Source of the DNA: Clostridium gelidum
GTDB taxonomy: Bacteria; Bacillota; Clostridia; Clostridiales; Clostridiaceae
DNA: 64,000 nt
Assembly (NCBI RefSeq): GCF_019977655.1
Contig: NZ_AP024849.1
Coordinates: 1,707,001 to 1,771,000, forward strand
Direction of reading: 5' to 3'
Shown piece after piece: positions 51,475 to 60,121 of this stretch (its first letter is position 1; the number at the start of each line of letters is the position of its first letter). The position numbers and the translations under genes were made by a program. The notes under the pieces were generated by a model. The model saw only the letters and a program-made list of their open reading frames with translations, made no database searches and was not told where the DNA came from.

Positions 51475-53112
51475 ATGTTTAAGTCTATAAGAAAAAACTT
51501 AATTTTTAATTTTGTAGCCATGGCTGTAATTATTCTATTAAGTAACACTATTTTTTCAACTTATCAAATGATAACAGGATTGCAAAATCAAATGAAAGAT
51601 GATGGTAGTAATCTAGCAAATATTATAAAAATAAACATGGAGAATGTTGGAATTGATGATATCAATAAAATACAAGCTATAGTTGATGAAACTTATGATA
51701 ACTCAGAAGGAAATTTATTTTATATAGGTGTAGTTTCACCTGATAGAACACTTGTAGCAGGAACTTCAAAAGATTCCATTGGACAAAAAATAGAAACAAA
51801 AGAATTAGAAAATGTTTTTAAAGGAAAGACCGAAGCTTTTATGAATGAATGGAAAAATACTCCTGCATATAATGTAACAGTACCTATAAAACAAGGTGAA
51901 AAGGTTGTTTTGAGCGTTTCAGTAGGTATTTCGGTAAATAATATGGAGAATACAATAACAAGTGGTATTGTGAAATCTATTATTGCAGGTATTATTATTT
52001 TAATTATGGTTACTATTGCTGCAATAATAATAGCAAAAAGAATAGCAGAGCCTATAGAAAGTATGGAAGTTACTATTGGAGAAATAGGTAAAGGAGATTT
52101 AACTGCTGAATATGAGGTTAAAGGGAAGGATGAAATCGGCAGGCTTGCTTATAGCAGTAATGAAACTAGAAAAGGTCTTAGAATTCTTATAAAGAAAATT
52201 AAAGCTATTTCTTTAAGTTTAAATAATCTTTCACAAGACATTTCAAATGGTGGTGGGGAAGTAGCATCAGCCAGTGAAGAAATTGTAGCAGCGGTTACAA
52301 GTGTATCTGAGCAGGGCATAAAGCAAACAGAAGATTTATCAAATGCTCTTGGAATTTTAGAAGATTTTTCATCAGACTTAAATAATGTAAGTGATAAATT
52401 ACTTAAACTGGGTGAAAATGGAGAAGAAATAAAAAATGACTCAACTAAAGGAGCGGAAAATATAACTAGTCTATCAAATACTATAGAAGATATGCAAAAA
52501 TCGTTTCATATCGTAAGAAATAAAGTTGGAAATTTAGATGAATCTATATCAGAAATTAATTCTATAGTAGATGTTATAAATAGTGTAGCAAAACAAACAA
52601 ATCTTTTAGCATTAAATGCATCTATAGAAGCAGCAAGAGCAGGAGAATCAGGAAAAGGTTTTTCAGTAGTAGCTGGAGAAATAAAAAAATTAGCTGAAGA
52701 AGTTTTAAATTCTGCTAAAAATATAACAGGTTTAGTAAATAAGGTTATGAGAGAAACAAAGGATGTTTCAGAAACTACTGATTTGGCAGCGAATATAGTA
52801 GAAGAAAGCAAAGAAAATATAGAAGAATCAGTAAGTGCTTTCAAGGAAATTATTACTAAAGTAAATAACATTCCAGTTAAAATAAATGAAGTTAATGAAG
52901 TTCTTCAAAAGACTATGAAAGGGAAAGATAAAATTATATCTACAGTAGAAAGTATAGCCTCTAATTCAGAGGAAATATCATCACTTTCACAAGAAGTTAC
53001 AGCATCCACAGAAGAACAATCTGCTATAACTAATGAAATGGCTATTACAGCCAAGAAATTACTTAACATGGCAAAGGCTTTAGAAAAAAATACTTCAAGT
53101 TTTAAGGTATAA
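51475..53112 (+). CDS. Methyl-accepting chemotaxis protein with single-Cache sensor
   Basis: 545 residues from ATG 51475 (AAAAGGAG upstream). TM1 about 10-30, an extracytoplasmic single-Cache-like domain about 35-165 (FYIGVVSPDRTLVAGTSKDS, NVTVPIKQGEKVVLSVSVGI), TM2 about 168-192, HAMP about 190-245, then the long coiled coil with the signalling tip NLLALNASIEAARAGE near 375-390. Methylation helices flank it. The ligand is unknown. The MarR gene upstream and the shared operator suggest drug- or stress-linked control of this receptor. Confidence 0.92.
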   Translation: MFKSIRKNLIFNFVAMAVIILLSNTIFSTYQMITGLQNQMKDDGSNLANIIKINMENVGIDDINKIQAIVDETYDNSEGNLFYIGVVSPDRTLVAGTSKDSIGQKIETKELENVFKGKTEAFMNEWKNTPAYNVTVPIKQGEKVVLSVSVGISVNNMENTITSGIVKSIIAGIIILIMVTIAAIIIAKRIAEPIESMEVTIGEIGKGDLTAEYEVKGKDEIGRLAYSSNETRKGLRILIKKIKAISLSLNNLSQDISNGGGEVASASEEIVAAVTSVSEQGIKQTEDLSNALGILEDFSSDLNNVSDKLLKLGENGEEIKNDSTKGAENITSLSNTIEDMQKSFHIVRNKVGNLDESISEINSIVDVINSVAKQTNLLALNASIEAARAGESGKGFSVVAGEIKKLAEEVLNSAKNITGLVNKVMRETKDVSETTDLAANIVEESKENIEESVSAFKEIITKVNNIPVKINEVNEVLQKTMKGKDKIISTVESIASNSEEISSLSQEVTASTEEQSAITNEMAITAKKLLNMAKALEKNTSSFKV

Positions 53113-53278
53113 AAATTTTTTAATATAAGACACAATGAAAAATAAATAATATATAACTTGTAATTAAAAATTCACATAAAACAAAGCATATAAATACAAA
53201 TTTTATTAAAAATTATCATTAGCATAGATAAATTATTTTATTTATGTATAAATTAAAAAAATATGAGGAGGAATAACA

Positions 53279-54004
53279 ATGAAAATAGAAGTATGGTCTG
53301 ATTTTGTATGTCCATTTTGTTATATAGGAAAAAGGAGATTAGAAATAGCATTAAATAAATTTGAATATAAAGATGAGGTTGAATTAGTTTTTAAAAGCTT
53401 TGAACTTGATCCATCATCTAAAAAGAAATTTAATGAAAATATTCATGAAATAATAGCAAAGAAGTATGGAATATCAGTAGAACAAGCAAAAGCGTCAAAT
53501 AATCAAATCGTAGAACAAGCTAAAGAAATTGATCTTAACTATAATTTTGATGATTTAATTCCAACAAATACTTTTGATGCTCATAGACTATCACATTATG
53601 CAAAAACTGAAGGGAAGGCGAATGAGTTATCGGAAAGACTTTTGAAAGCTTATTTTGTAGATTCATTAAACATATCTGATTATCAAGTATTAGCTAATCT
53701 TGCAGGTGAAGTAGGTCTTAATAGTGAGGAAGCGTTAAAGGTTTTGGAATCAGATAAGTATGGAGATGAAGTAAGAAAAGATGAAGAAAGTGCTTCAAAA
53801 CTAAGAATTAGTGGAGTTCCTTACTTTGTATTTAATAATAAATATTCAGCATCTGGTGCACAACCACCTGAATTATTTTTGGAGTTGCTTGAAAAAGTAA
53901 AAAAAGAAGAACTTTCAGAAGTAGTAACAGAATTTGTATTAGAAGATAAAGAAAATGGAAATTCTAATGCTGGCAAATGTTCAGATGGAAAATGTGAACT
54001 TTAA
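53279..54004 (+). CDS. DsbA-family thiol oxidoreductase (FrnE-like)
   Basis: 241 residues. Thioredoxin-fold start MKIEVWSDFVCPFCYIGKRR with CPFC at residues 11-14, then the helical insert and the cis-Pro loop SGVPYFVFN. Typical FrnE motifs include FELDPS and NTFDAHRLSHYAK. No signal peptide, so cytosolic. The last residues carry an additional C-x4-C pair (GKCSDGKCEL), which is not in the core fold and may bind metal or be redox active. The nitroreductase gene follows 42 bp later; both suggest a redox stress unit. GAGGAGG precedes the ATG. Confidence 0.9.
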   Translation: MKIEVWSDFVCPFCYIGKRRLEIALNKFEYKDEVELVFKSFELDPSSKKKFNENIHEIIAKKYGISVEQAKASNNQIVEQAKEIDLNYNFDDLIPTNTFDAHRLSHYAKTEGKANELSERLLKAYFVDSLNISDYQVLANLAGEVGLNSEEALKVLESDKYGDEVRKDEESASKLRISGVPYFVFNNKYSASGAQPPELFLELLEKVKKEELSEVVTEFVLEDKENGNSNAGKCSDGKCEL

Positions 54005-54046
54005 TTATAGACAAGAAATAAGCAGTGAGGTTTTAAGGAGGCAATA

Positions 54047-54862
54047 ATGAATACTACATTTAATGAACCAATAAATGAAATAATAAAGAAGAGACATTCT
54101 GTAAGAAACTATGAGAATACAGGGATATCAAAAGATGTAAAAGAAAAACTTCAAGTTTATTTAGATGAAATTAATAATTCAGTAGGTCCTTTTGGCGGAA
54201 AGGTTAAAATACAGTTATTTGAAAAAGATGATACAAATAAAGAAATAAAATTAGGTACTTATGGAGTAATAAAAGGTGCAAGTTATTATTTAGCTGTAGC
54301 TTATAAAAAAAGTAATTATGATCTTGAAGATTTAGGATTTTTATTTGAAAAGGTAATATTGTATTGTACATCTTTAGGACTCGGAACTGTTTGGCTAGGT
54401 GGAACATTTAACAAAGGTAATTTTGCAAAAGCAATGGAATTAAAAGAAGATGAAAAATTGCCAATAGTGTCACCAGTAGGAATTGAGGGTGGAAAAAAAT
54501 CTATTTTAGCAAGAATGTTTGGAAGTAATACATTTAAAAGAAAAGAGTTTACTGAAATATTTTTTTATGAGAATTTTGATACTGCACTAATTCCAAAAGA
54601 TTGTAAAGAGTATACTGAGGTTTTAGAAATGGTTCGTATTGCTCCATCAGCAATGAATAAGCAACCTTGGAGGATACTGAAAGACGGTAATAATTATCAT
54701 ATATATTCAGAAGGCAAAATTGAAATGAGCAGAATTGATATTGGAATTTGCATATGTCATTTTTATTTAGCTGCAAAAGAAAAAGGATTAAAAGGTGAAA
54801 TTAAGGTGTTAATTGGCAAGGAGGACAATAAATATAAATATGTAGCATCATGGATTGGATAA
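54047..54862 (+). CDS. Nitroreductase-family protein (TM1586 type)
   Basis: 271 residues. FMN-binding start IKKRHSVRNYENTGISKDVK, then SLGLGTVWLGGTF and a second FMN contact region MVRIAPSAMNKQPWRILKDG. This split double-domain form matches the TM1586-type putative nitroreductases. It is probably cotranscribed with the FrnE-like gene. The physiological acceptor is unknown. AAGGAGG precedes the ATG. Confidence 0.87.
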   Translation: MNTTFNEPINEIIKKRHSVRNYENTGISKDVKEKLQVYLDEINNSVGPFGGKVKIQLFEKDDTNKEIKLGTYGVIKGASYYLAVAYKKSNYDLEDLGFLFEKVILYCTSLGLGTVWLGGTFNKGNFAKAMELKEDEKLPIVSPVGIEGGKKSILARMFGSNTFKRKEFTEIFFYENFDTALIPKDCKEYTEVLEMVRIAPSAMNKQPWRILKDGNNYHIYSEGKIEMSRIDIGICICHFYLAAKEKGLKGEIKVLIGKEDNKYKYVASWIG

Positions 54863-54985
54863 TATGTAATAAATTTCGTTTGAAAATATAAGGGGAATTA
54901 AAGCATCCGCTAAATAATTATTTAAAAAGTTAGTTATTCAACAACCTATAATAAGTAAAATTTAAGCAGAATAGTCGATTTTAAA

Positions 54986-55036
54986 AGTCTACCATGAAAC
55001 CCACAAAAATCAAAGTTGATTTTTGTGGGCTTTTTA
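54986..55036 (+). terminator. Family B terminator (B6)
   Basis: AGTCTACCATGAAACCCACA leads into the stem CCCACAAAAATCA...TGATTTTTGTGGG and TTTTT. The CCATGAAACCCAC head matches the other family B copies. The rest of 54863-55175 is AT-rich without a gene. Confidence 0.85.
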
Positions 55037-55175
55037 ATTTGTAAAAATTTAGAGAAGGGTTTTAGTATTATGCGCTAAACTGATTATATTATTAATACCT
55101 GCAATAGGTATTAATTAATTTAACATAAAAATATTTAATAAGGCAAAATTTAAACATATAATATTAATTATTGTA

Positions 55176-55229
55176 TTGACAAAATAAAGTAGTATTGCAT
55201 ATAATGTATATATGAACAAGTATTCATAT
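55176..55229 (+). promoter_or_regulatory. Promoter and ArsR/CadC-type operator for the cad genes
   Basis: TTGACA (55176), 18-bp spacer, TATAAT (55200), then the perfect dyad ATATGAA-CAAGTA-TTCATAT (55210-55229) over the start site, followed by GTTC. Such dyads with GAACA...TTC are typical operators of metal-sensing ArsR-family repressors. Confidence 0.85.
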
Positions 55230-55252
55230 GTTCAGACGAAGGGGTGATAAGA

Positions 55253-55618
55253 GTGGAAAATAATAATATTGAAATCTGTAATTGTACCATAATTCATGAA
55301 GATATAGTTAATAAAGTTAAGGAGTGTATACCAGAAGAGGAAACTCTTTATGATTTAGCTGATTTATTTAAAGTACTTGGAGATTCAACAAGAATAAAAA
55401 TATTATGTGTATTATTTGAAGCTGAAATGTGCGTTTGTGATATAGCAGCACTACTTGGAATGACTCAATCAGCTATTTCACATCAATTAAGAGTTTTGAA
55501 ACAAGCTAGACTAGTAAAGTACAAAAGACAAGGTAAAGTGGTTTACTACTCACTAGATGATGAACATGTTAAAAGTATTTTCGATCAAGGCCTAGTTCAT
55601 ATTTCTGAGAAAAAGTAA
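55253..55618 (+). CDS. cadC: ArsR-family metal-responsive repressor (CadC-like)
   Basis: 121 residues from GTG 55253, chosen because AAGGGGTG lies about 6 bases upstream; a GTG at 55244 overlaps that site. Winged helix: KVLGDSTRIKILCVLF, MTQSAISHQLRVLKQARLVK. CadC-type metal ligands: N-terminal Cys9-x-Cys11 (ICNC) and the helix-3 pair Cys60-x-Cys62 in EMCVCDIA; a C-terminal DDEHVKSIFDQGLVH may be the second site. It senses Cd/Pb/Zn by family rules. It is cotranscribed with the ATPase. Confidence 0.9.
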   Translation: MENNNIEICNCTIIHEDIVNKVKECIPEEETLYDLADLFKVLGDSTRIKILCVLFEAEMCVCDIAALLGMTQSAISHQLRVLKQARLVKYKRQGKVVYYSLDDEHVKSIFDQGLVHISEKK

Positions 55619-55640
55619 CTTTTAGATTGGAGGAAAAATT

Positions 55641-58070
55641 ATGGCAAGTAATATAAAAATATCTAATAGTCCTGTTAATGCCAAACTATCAAATAAAAAT
55701 CACATAAAAAAAGTAAAAAAGGAATTTATGCTAGAAGGACTTGGATGTGCAAACTGTGCAGCTAAAATGGAGCAAAAAATAAACGAGTTAGATGGAGTTA
55801 ATTCCGCCAATGTAAATTTTCTTACTAAAACTTTAATCTTAGAAATAAAAGAATCTAGTAGAGTAGAAGAATTAATAGAAGCAGTAATTAATATTGTAAC
55901 TAGTATTGAAGCTCATGTTAAGGTTAGAGAAAAAGAAAAAGGGAAAATTTTAAGAAAAGAGATTCTACTTGAAGGTTTATGCTGTGCTAACTGTGCAGGG
56001 AAAATTGAAAGAGAATCAAATAATATAGATGGTGTAAAATCAGCAACAGTAGATTTTATATCGACAAAGCTTGTGATGGAAATAAATGATTTATCAAAAC
56101 AAAACGATATTATAGATAATGTTAAAAAAATAGTTAAAAGAATTGAACCAGATGTTAATGTAGTTGTAATTGATAGTAAAGATAAAGTATCAAAAAGTAA
56201 CGATAAAGAAGATGAAGAGGAAAGTAATAAGAGTGAAATTATTAGATTGGCTATTGGTGCAATAATTTTTGTAATAGCAACTGCTATGAAATTTTCTAAT
56301 TCAGTAGAATTATTGTTGTATTTAGCAAGTTATATACTTGTAGGTGGAGAAGTGGTTTTAGGTGCTTTAAGAAATATAAGGAGAGGTCAAGTATTTGATG
56401 AAAATTTTCTGATGAGTATAGCAACTATTGGTGCTTTTGCTATAGGAGAATATCCAGAAGGTGTAGCGGTTATGCTTTTCTATCAAATAGGAGAGATGTT
56501 TCAAGACTTGGCTGTTAATCGTTCAAGAAAATCTATTTCAGCTCTTATGGATATTAGACCAGACTTTGCTAACTTAAAAATAAATGATGATATTAAAAAA
56601 GTAGAGCCAGAAGAAGTTAGAATTGGTGATATCATAATAGTAAAACCAGGTGAGAAGGTTCCATTAGATGGAAAAGTAATTGAGGGAAATTCTATGGTTG
56701 ATACTGCTGCATTAACTGGTGAATCAGTTCCTAGAGAAGTGGGCGTTGGAGATAATATTTTAAGTGGAGTTATTAATAAAAATGGACTTTTAACAATAGA
56801 AGTTGAGAAAGAGTTTGGAGATTCTACTGTTGCAAAGATATTAGATTTAGTTCAAAATGCAAGTAGTAAAAAAGCTCCAACAGAAAATTTCATAACAAAG
56901 TTTGCTAGATACTATACACCTGCTGTTGTTTTTTCAGCATTAGCACTAGCTGTAATACCACCATTTGTTATAGAAGGAGCAATATTTTCTGATTGGATTT
57001 ATAGAGCATTAGCATTTTTAGTAGTATCTTGTCCTTGTGCTTTAGTAGTATCTATCCCTCTTGGTTTCTTTGGAGGAATAGGTGGAGCATCAAAGAATGG
57101 AATACTCGTTAAGGGTGGAAATTATCTTGAGGCGTTAAATAATGTTGAAATTGTTGTATTTGATAAAACTGGAACACTTACAAAAGGGATATTTAAAGTA
57201 ACTGAAATAAAACCAGAAAATAATATTTCAGAAGATGAACTTATAGCTTATGCTGCTTTCGCAGAAAACTACTCGAATCATCCAATAGCAACTTCAATAT
57301 TAAGAGCTTATGGAAAAGAAATAGCTTCAGATAAGGTAAAGAATCATGAAGAGATATCAGGCCATGGAGTTAAAGTTGTTATTGAAGGAAAAGAAGTTCT
57401 AGTTGGTAACTACAAATTAATGAATAAAGAGAATATTTCTTATAATGAAGTAGAAACTATAGGTACTGTAGTTCATATTGCTGTAGATAAAAAATATGCA
57501 GGATATATAGTTATCTCTGATGAGGTAAAAGATGATTCAGCAAAGGCTATAAAATCTTTAAAAGCTATTGGTGTTAAGAAAATAGTAATGCTCACAGGTG
57601 ATAATAAAACAGTTGGAGCTAAGATTGCTAAGGAATTAGGGTTAGATGAAGTTTATGCCGAATTATTACCAGATCAAAAAGTTGAAAAGCTAGAACTATT
57701 ATATAAAGAAAAATCAGCTAAAGGTAAGATAGTATTTGTAGGTGATGGAATAAACGATGCTCCAGTTTTAGCTAGAGCTGATATAGGAATAGCAATGGGT
57801 GGTGTTGGTTCAGATGCTGCAATTGAAGCAGCAGATGTAGTTATAATGACAGATGAACCTTCAAAAATTGCATTAGCTATAAAAATAGCAAAGAAAACAA
57901 GGAATATAGTAATGCAAAATATAGTTTTTGCTTTAGGTATTAAACTTGTAATATTAGTTCTTGTAGCCTTTGGTATTGGAACTATGTGGGAAGCAGTATT
58001 TGGAGATGTTGGAGTAGCGCTAATTGCAGTGCTAAATGCAATGAGAGCTATGAAGGTAGAGAATATTTAG
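55641..58070 (+). CDS. cadA: P1B-type heavy-metal exporting ATPase (CadA/ZntA-like)
   Basis: 809 residues. Two N-terminal HMA domains, each with GLGCANCAAK or GLCCANCAGK, then a Lys/Glu/Ser-rich linker, eight membrane helices, the transmembrane Cys464-Pro-Cys466 motif (SCPCALVVS), phosphorylation site Asp508 (DKTGTLTKG), SNHPIA and GDGINDAP. Family knowledge assigns CPC ATPases behind CadC to Cd/Zn/Pb efflux. The ATG follows TGGAGG. It is probably one operon with cadC, released from repression by metal. A terminator follows. Confidence 0.95.
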   Translation: MASNIKISNSPVNAKLSNKNHIKKVKKEFMLEGLGCANCAAKMEQKINELDGVNSANVNFLTKTLILEIKESSRVEELIEAVINIVTSIEAHVKVREKEKGKILRKEILLEGLCCANCAGKIERESNNIDGVKSATVDFISTKLVMEINDLSKQNDIIDNVKKIVKRIEPDVNVVVIDSKDKVSKSNDKEDEEESNKSEIIRLAIGAIIFVIATAMKFSNSVELLLYLASYILVGGEVVLGALRNIRRGQVFDENFLMSIATIGAFAIGEYPEGVAVMLFYQIGEMFQDLAVNRSRKSISALMDIRPDFANLKINDDIKKVEPEEVRIGDIIIVKPGEKVPLDGKVIEGNSMVDTAALTGESVPREVGVGDNILSGVINKNGLLTIEVEKEFGDSTVAKILDLVQNASSKKAPTENFITKFARYYTPAVVFSALALAVIPPFVIEGAIFSDWIYRALAFLVVSCPCALVVSIPLGFFGGIGGASKNGILVKGGNYLEALNNVEIVVFDKTGTLTKGIFKVTEIKPENNISEDELIAYAAFAENYSNHPIATSILRAYGKEIASDKVKNHEEISGHGVKVVIEGKEVLVGNYKLMNKENISYNEVETIGTVVHIAVDKKYAGYIVISDEVKDDSAKAIKSLKAIGVKKIVMLTGDNKTVGAKIAKELGLDEVYAELLPDQKVEKLELLYKEKSAKGKIVFVGDGINDAPVLARADIGIAMGGVGSDAAIEAADVVIMTDEPSKIALAIKIAKKTRNIVMQNIVFALGIKLVILVLVAFGIGTMWEAVFGDVGVALIAVLNAMRAMKVENI

Positions 58071-58084
58071 AGATATTTATTTTG

Positions 58085-58117
58085 AGTGTAGTCATAATGT
58101 TATGGCTGCACTTTTTC
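58085..58117 (+). terminator. Terminator after cadA
   Basis: AGTGTAGTCATAA...TTATGGCTGCACT with two G-U-type pairs, followed by TTTTTCT. Confidence 0.85.
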
Positions 58118-58149
58118 TATTGGATTAGAATATTACTAATAAAACAATA

Positions 58150-58254
58150 TTGACATTATATAATCCTTTTGGTACAATATGTTACAGATTGATGATTAAG
58201 GTCACAAGAAGGGGTACACCACCACGGGTGTAGTTCTTTTTGTGGCCTTTTTTT
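58150..58254 (+). promoter_or_regulatory. thiS promoter and terminator-like leader hairpin
   Basis: TTGACA (58150), 17-bp spacer, TACAAT (58173). About 15 nt after the expected start comes a 21-position stem with one mismatch: the left arm begins GGTCACAAGAAGGGGTACAC (58200), the loop is ACCAC, the right arm is GGGTGTAGTTCTTTTT then GTGGCC, and TTTTTTT follows. Placed before thiS it must be read through or opened. No TPP aptamer signature (CTGAGA, ACCTGATC) is present. It may correspond to a previously proposed thiS-associated RNA motif; I cannot check. Confidence 0.75.
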
Positions 58255-58281
58255 GTGCATGTAAATTTGGGGAGGTGAATT

Positions 58282-58479
58282 ATGATAACTGTAAATGGCA
58301 ATGAAATAAGCAATGCAGATGATTTGAGTTTATCTGATTATCTAATAAGAGAAGGTTATAAAATTTCTTTTGTTGCAGTTGAATTTAACGGCTCTATTGT
58401 GCCTAAAACGCAATATGAAGAAAAAATATTAACTGATGGTGATGTTATAGAAGTTGTAAGTTTTGTAGGAGGCGGCTGA
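58282..58479 (+). CDS. thiS: Sulfur carrier protein ThiS
   Basis: 65 residues, ubiquitin-like, ending in the required Gly-Gly(-Gly) tail (VVSFVGGG). MITVNGNEI at the start and DGDVIEVVSFVGG at the end are typical. ThiF adenylates the tail and it becomes a thiocarboxylate that donates sulfur to the thiazole made by ThiG. GGGGAGGTG precedes the ATG. First gene of a five-gene thiazole operon. Confidence 0.95.
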   Translation: MITVNGNEISNADDLSLSDYLIREGYKISFVAVEFNGSIVPKTQYEEKILTDGDVIEVVSFVGGG

Positions 58480-58480
58480 T

Positions 58481-59290
58481 TTGAATATAAAAATTAATGG
58501 TAAAAAAGTAACAACTAATTGTTTAACTCTTCATGATCTATGCAGGGAGCATTATGATGATGAAAAAAATATAATATCGATTTTAAATGGATTTCAAACC
58601 TTTGATGACTATAAGCTTAGTGAAAATGATGAAGTAAGTTTTATTGAAAAAGGTAAAATGCCATCACAAGATGAATTCGAAAGTTTGATGTGTGCAAGGC
58701 ATACTCCACATGTGTTTGAAAAAGTTAAAGCTTCCAATGTAGCAATTGCTGGTCTTGGAGGTCTTGGATCTAATATAGCAGTAAGTTTAGCAAGAACAGG
58801 AGTAGGTCATTTACATTTAATTGATTTTGATATAGTAGAACCTAGCAATTTAAATCGTCAGCAATATAAAATTAAACATCTTGGATTATATAAAACAGAG
58901 GCTTTAAAAAATGAAATTGAAGAAATAAATCCATTTATTAAAGTAACTATTGATACTATTCAAATTACTGAAGAAAATGTCCAAGGCTTATTTGAAAATG
59001 ATGATATTATTTGTGAAGCTTTTGATAATCCAAAAGCTAAGGCTATGATTGTAAATACTCTTCTTGAATGCTATCAACAAAAGAAAATTGTATCAGCTTC
59101 AGGAATGGCAGGATATGAAAGTAGTAATGCAATAGTCACAAAAAAAATAGCAGATAATTTTTATTTGTGTGGGGACGGAAAAAATGGTGCTATGGTAGGG
59201 AGAGGTTTAATGGCTCCACGGGTATCTATTTGCGCAGGTCATCAGGCAAATATGGTTTTAAGATTAATACTTGGGATAGAAGAAATATAA
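58481..59290 (+). CDS. thiF: ThiS adenylyltransferase ThiF with N-terminal ThiS-like domain
   Basis: 269 residues from TTG 58481 (AGGAGG 8 bases upstream). Residues 1-60 are a ThiS-like domain without a GG tail (MNIKINGKKVTTNCLTLHDL). The E1-like domain has GLGGLGSNIAVSLARTG for ATP, DFDIVEPSNLNRQQY with the catalytic Arg, and a C-terminal CAGHQANMVLRLILG. This fused form is common in clostridia. No CxxC zinc pairs are seen. It activates the ThiS C-terminus with ATP. It begins 1 bp after the thiS stop. Confidence 0.93.
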   Translation: MNIKINGKKVTTNCLTLHDLCREHYDDEKNIISILNGFQTFDDYKLSENDEVSFIEKGKMPSQDEFESLMCARHTPHVFEKVKASNVAIAGLGGLGSNIAVSLARTGVGHLHLIDFDIVEPSNLNRQQYKIKHLGLYKTEALKNEIEEINPFIKVTIDTIQITEENVQGLFENDDIICEAFDNPKAKAMIVNTLLECYQQKKIVSASGMAGYESSNAIVTKKIADNFYLCGDGKNGAMVGRGLMAPRVSICAGHQANMVLRLILGIEEI

Positions 59291-59329
59291 AATGAAATTT
59301 AACAGTAAGAAGATAAAGGAGAAGAAAAC

Positions 59330-60106
59330 ATGGAAAATAATAATGATAAACTTATTATAGGTGGACATGAGTTTAGTTCACGATTTATATTAGGATCTGG
59401 GAAATATTCACTTGATCTAATAAATGCAGCTGTTGAAAATGCTGGTGCTGAGATTATCACTTTAGCATTGCGTCGTGCGAATTTAGGTGGCAGCGCTAAT
59501 ATTTTAGATTATATACCTAAAAATGTTACATTACTTCCAAATACATCAGGAGCTCGTAATGCTGATGAAGCAGTTCGTATTGCACGTTTAGCTCGAGAAA
59601 TTGGATGTGGAAATTTTGTTAAAATTGAAGTTATTCGTGATTCAAAATATTTGTTGCCAGATAATTATGAAACATTAAAAGCTACTGAAATTCTTGCAAA
59701 AGAGGGCTTTATAGTAATGCCTTATATGTATCCAGATCTAAATGTTGCAAGAGATATGGTAAATGCAGGAGCTTCAGCTATTATGCCACTTGCATCACCT
59801 ATTGGATCAAACAAGGGATTAAGTACACGTGATTTTATTAAAATTTTAGTTGATGAAATTGAACTTCCAATTATTGTAGATGCAGGAATTGGACGACCTT
59901 CGCAGGCTTGTGAAGCTATGGAAATGGGCGTTAGTGCTATTATGGCTAATACTGCAATTGCTACAGCAGGTAATATTCCAGCTATGGCAAATGCTTTTAA
60001 GAATGCGATAATTGCTGGAAGAGGCGCATATCTTTCAGGGCTTGGTAGTGTACTTGATAGCGGTGCTTCAGCTTCATCACCATTAACTGGATTTATTGAA
60101 GATTAA
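59330..60106 (+). CDS. thiG: Thiazole synthase ThiG
   Basis: 258 residues. KLIIGGHEFSSRFILGSGKY at the start, the Schiff-base Lys in NFVKIEVIRD, GFIVMPYMYPD, and the phosphate loop IVDAGIGRPSQACEAMEMG. It joins deoxyxylulose phosphate, sulfur from ThiS and dehydroglycine from ThiH into the thiazole phosphate. AAGGAG precedes the ATG. Confidence 0.96.
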   Translation: MENNNDKLIIGGHEFSSRFILGSGKYSLDLINAAVENAGAEIITLALRRANLGGSANILDYIPKNVTLLPNTSGARNADEAVRIARLAREIGCGNFVKIEVIRDSKYLLPDNYETLKATEILAKEGFIVMPYMYPDLNVARDMVNAGASAIMPLASPIGSNKGLSTRDFIKILVDEIELPIIVDAGIGRPSQACEAMEMGVSAIMANTAIATAGNIPAMANAFKNAIIAGRGAYLSGLGSVLDSGASASSPLTGFIED

Positions 60107-60121
60107 GGAGGGGAAATAAAA

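Noticed and set aside
58192..58233. Leader ORF MIKVTRRGTPPRV inside the thiS hairpin
   Set aside because: In frame and short, but there is no ribosome site before its ATG, so it is probably chance.
58180..58282. TPP riboswitch upstream of thiS
   Set aside because: Conserved aptamer words are absent and the leader before the terminator is only about 15 nt.
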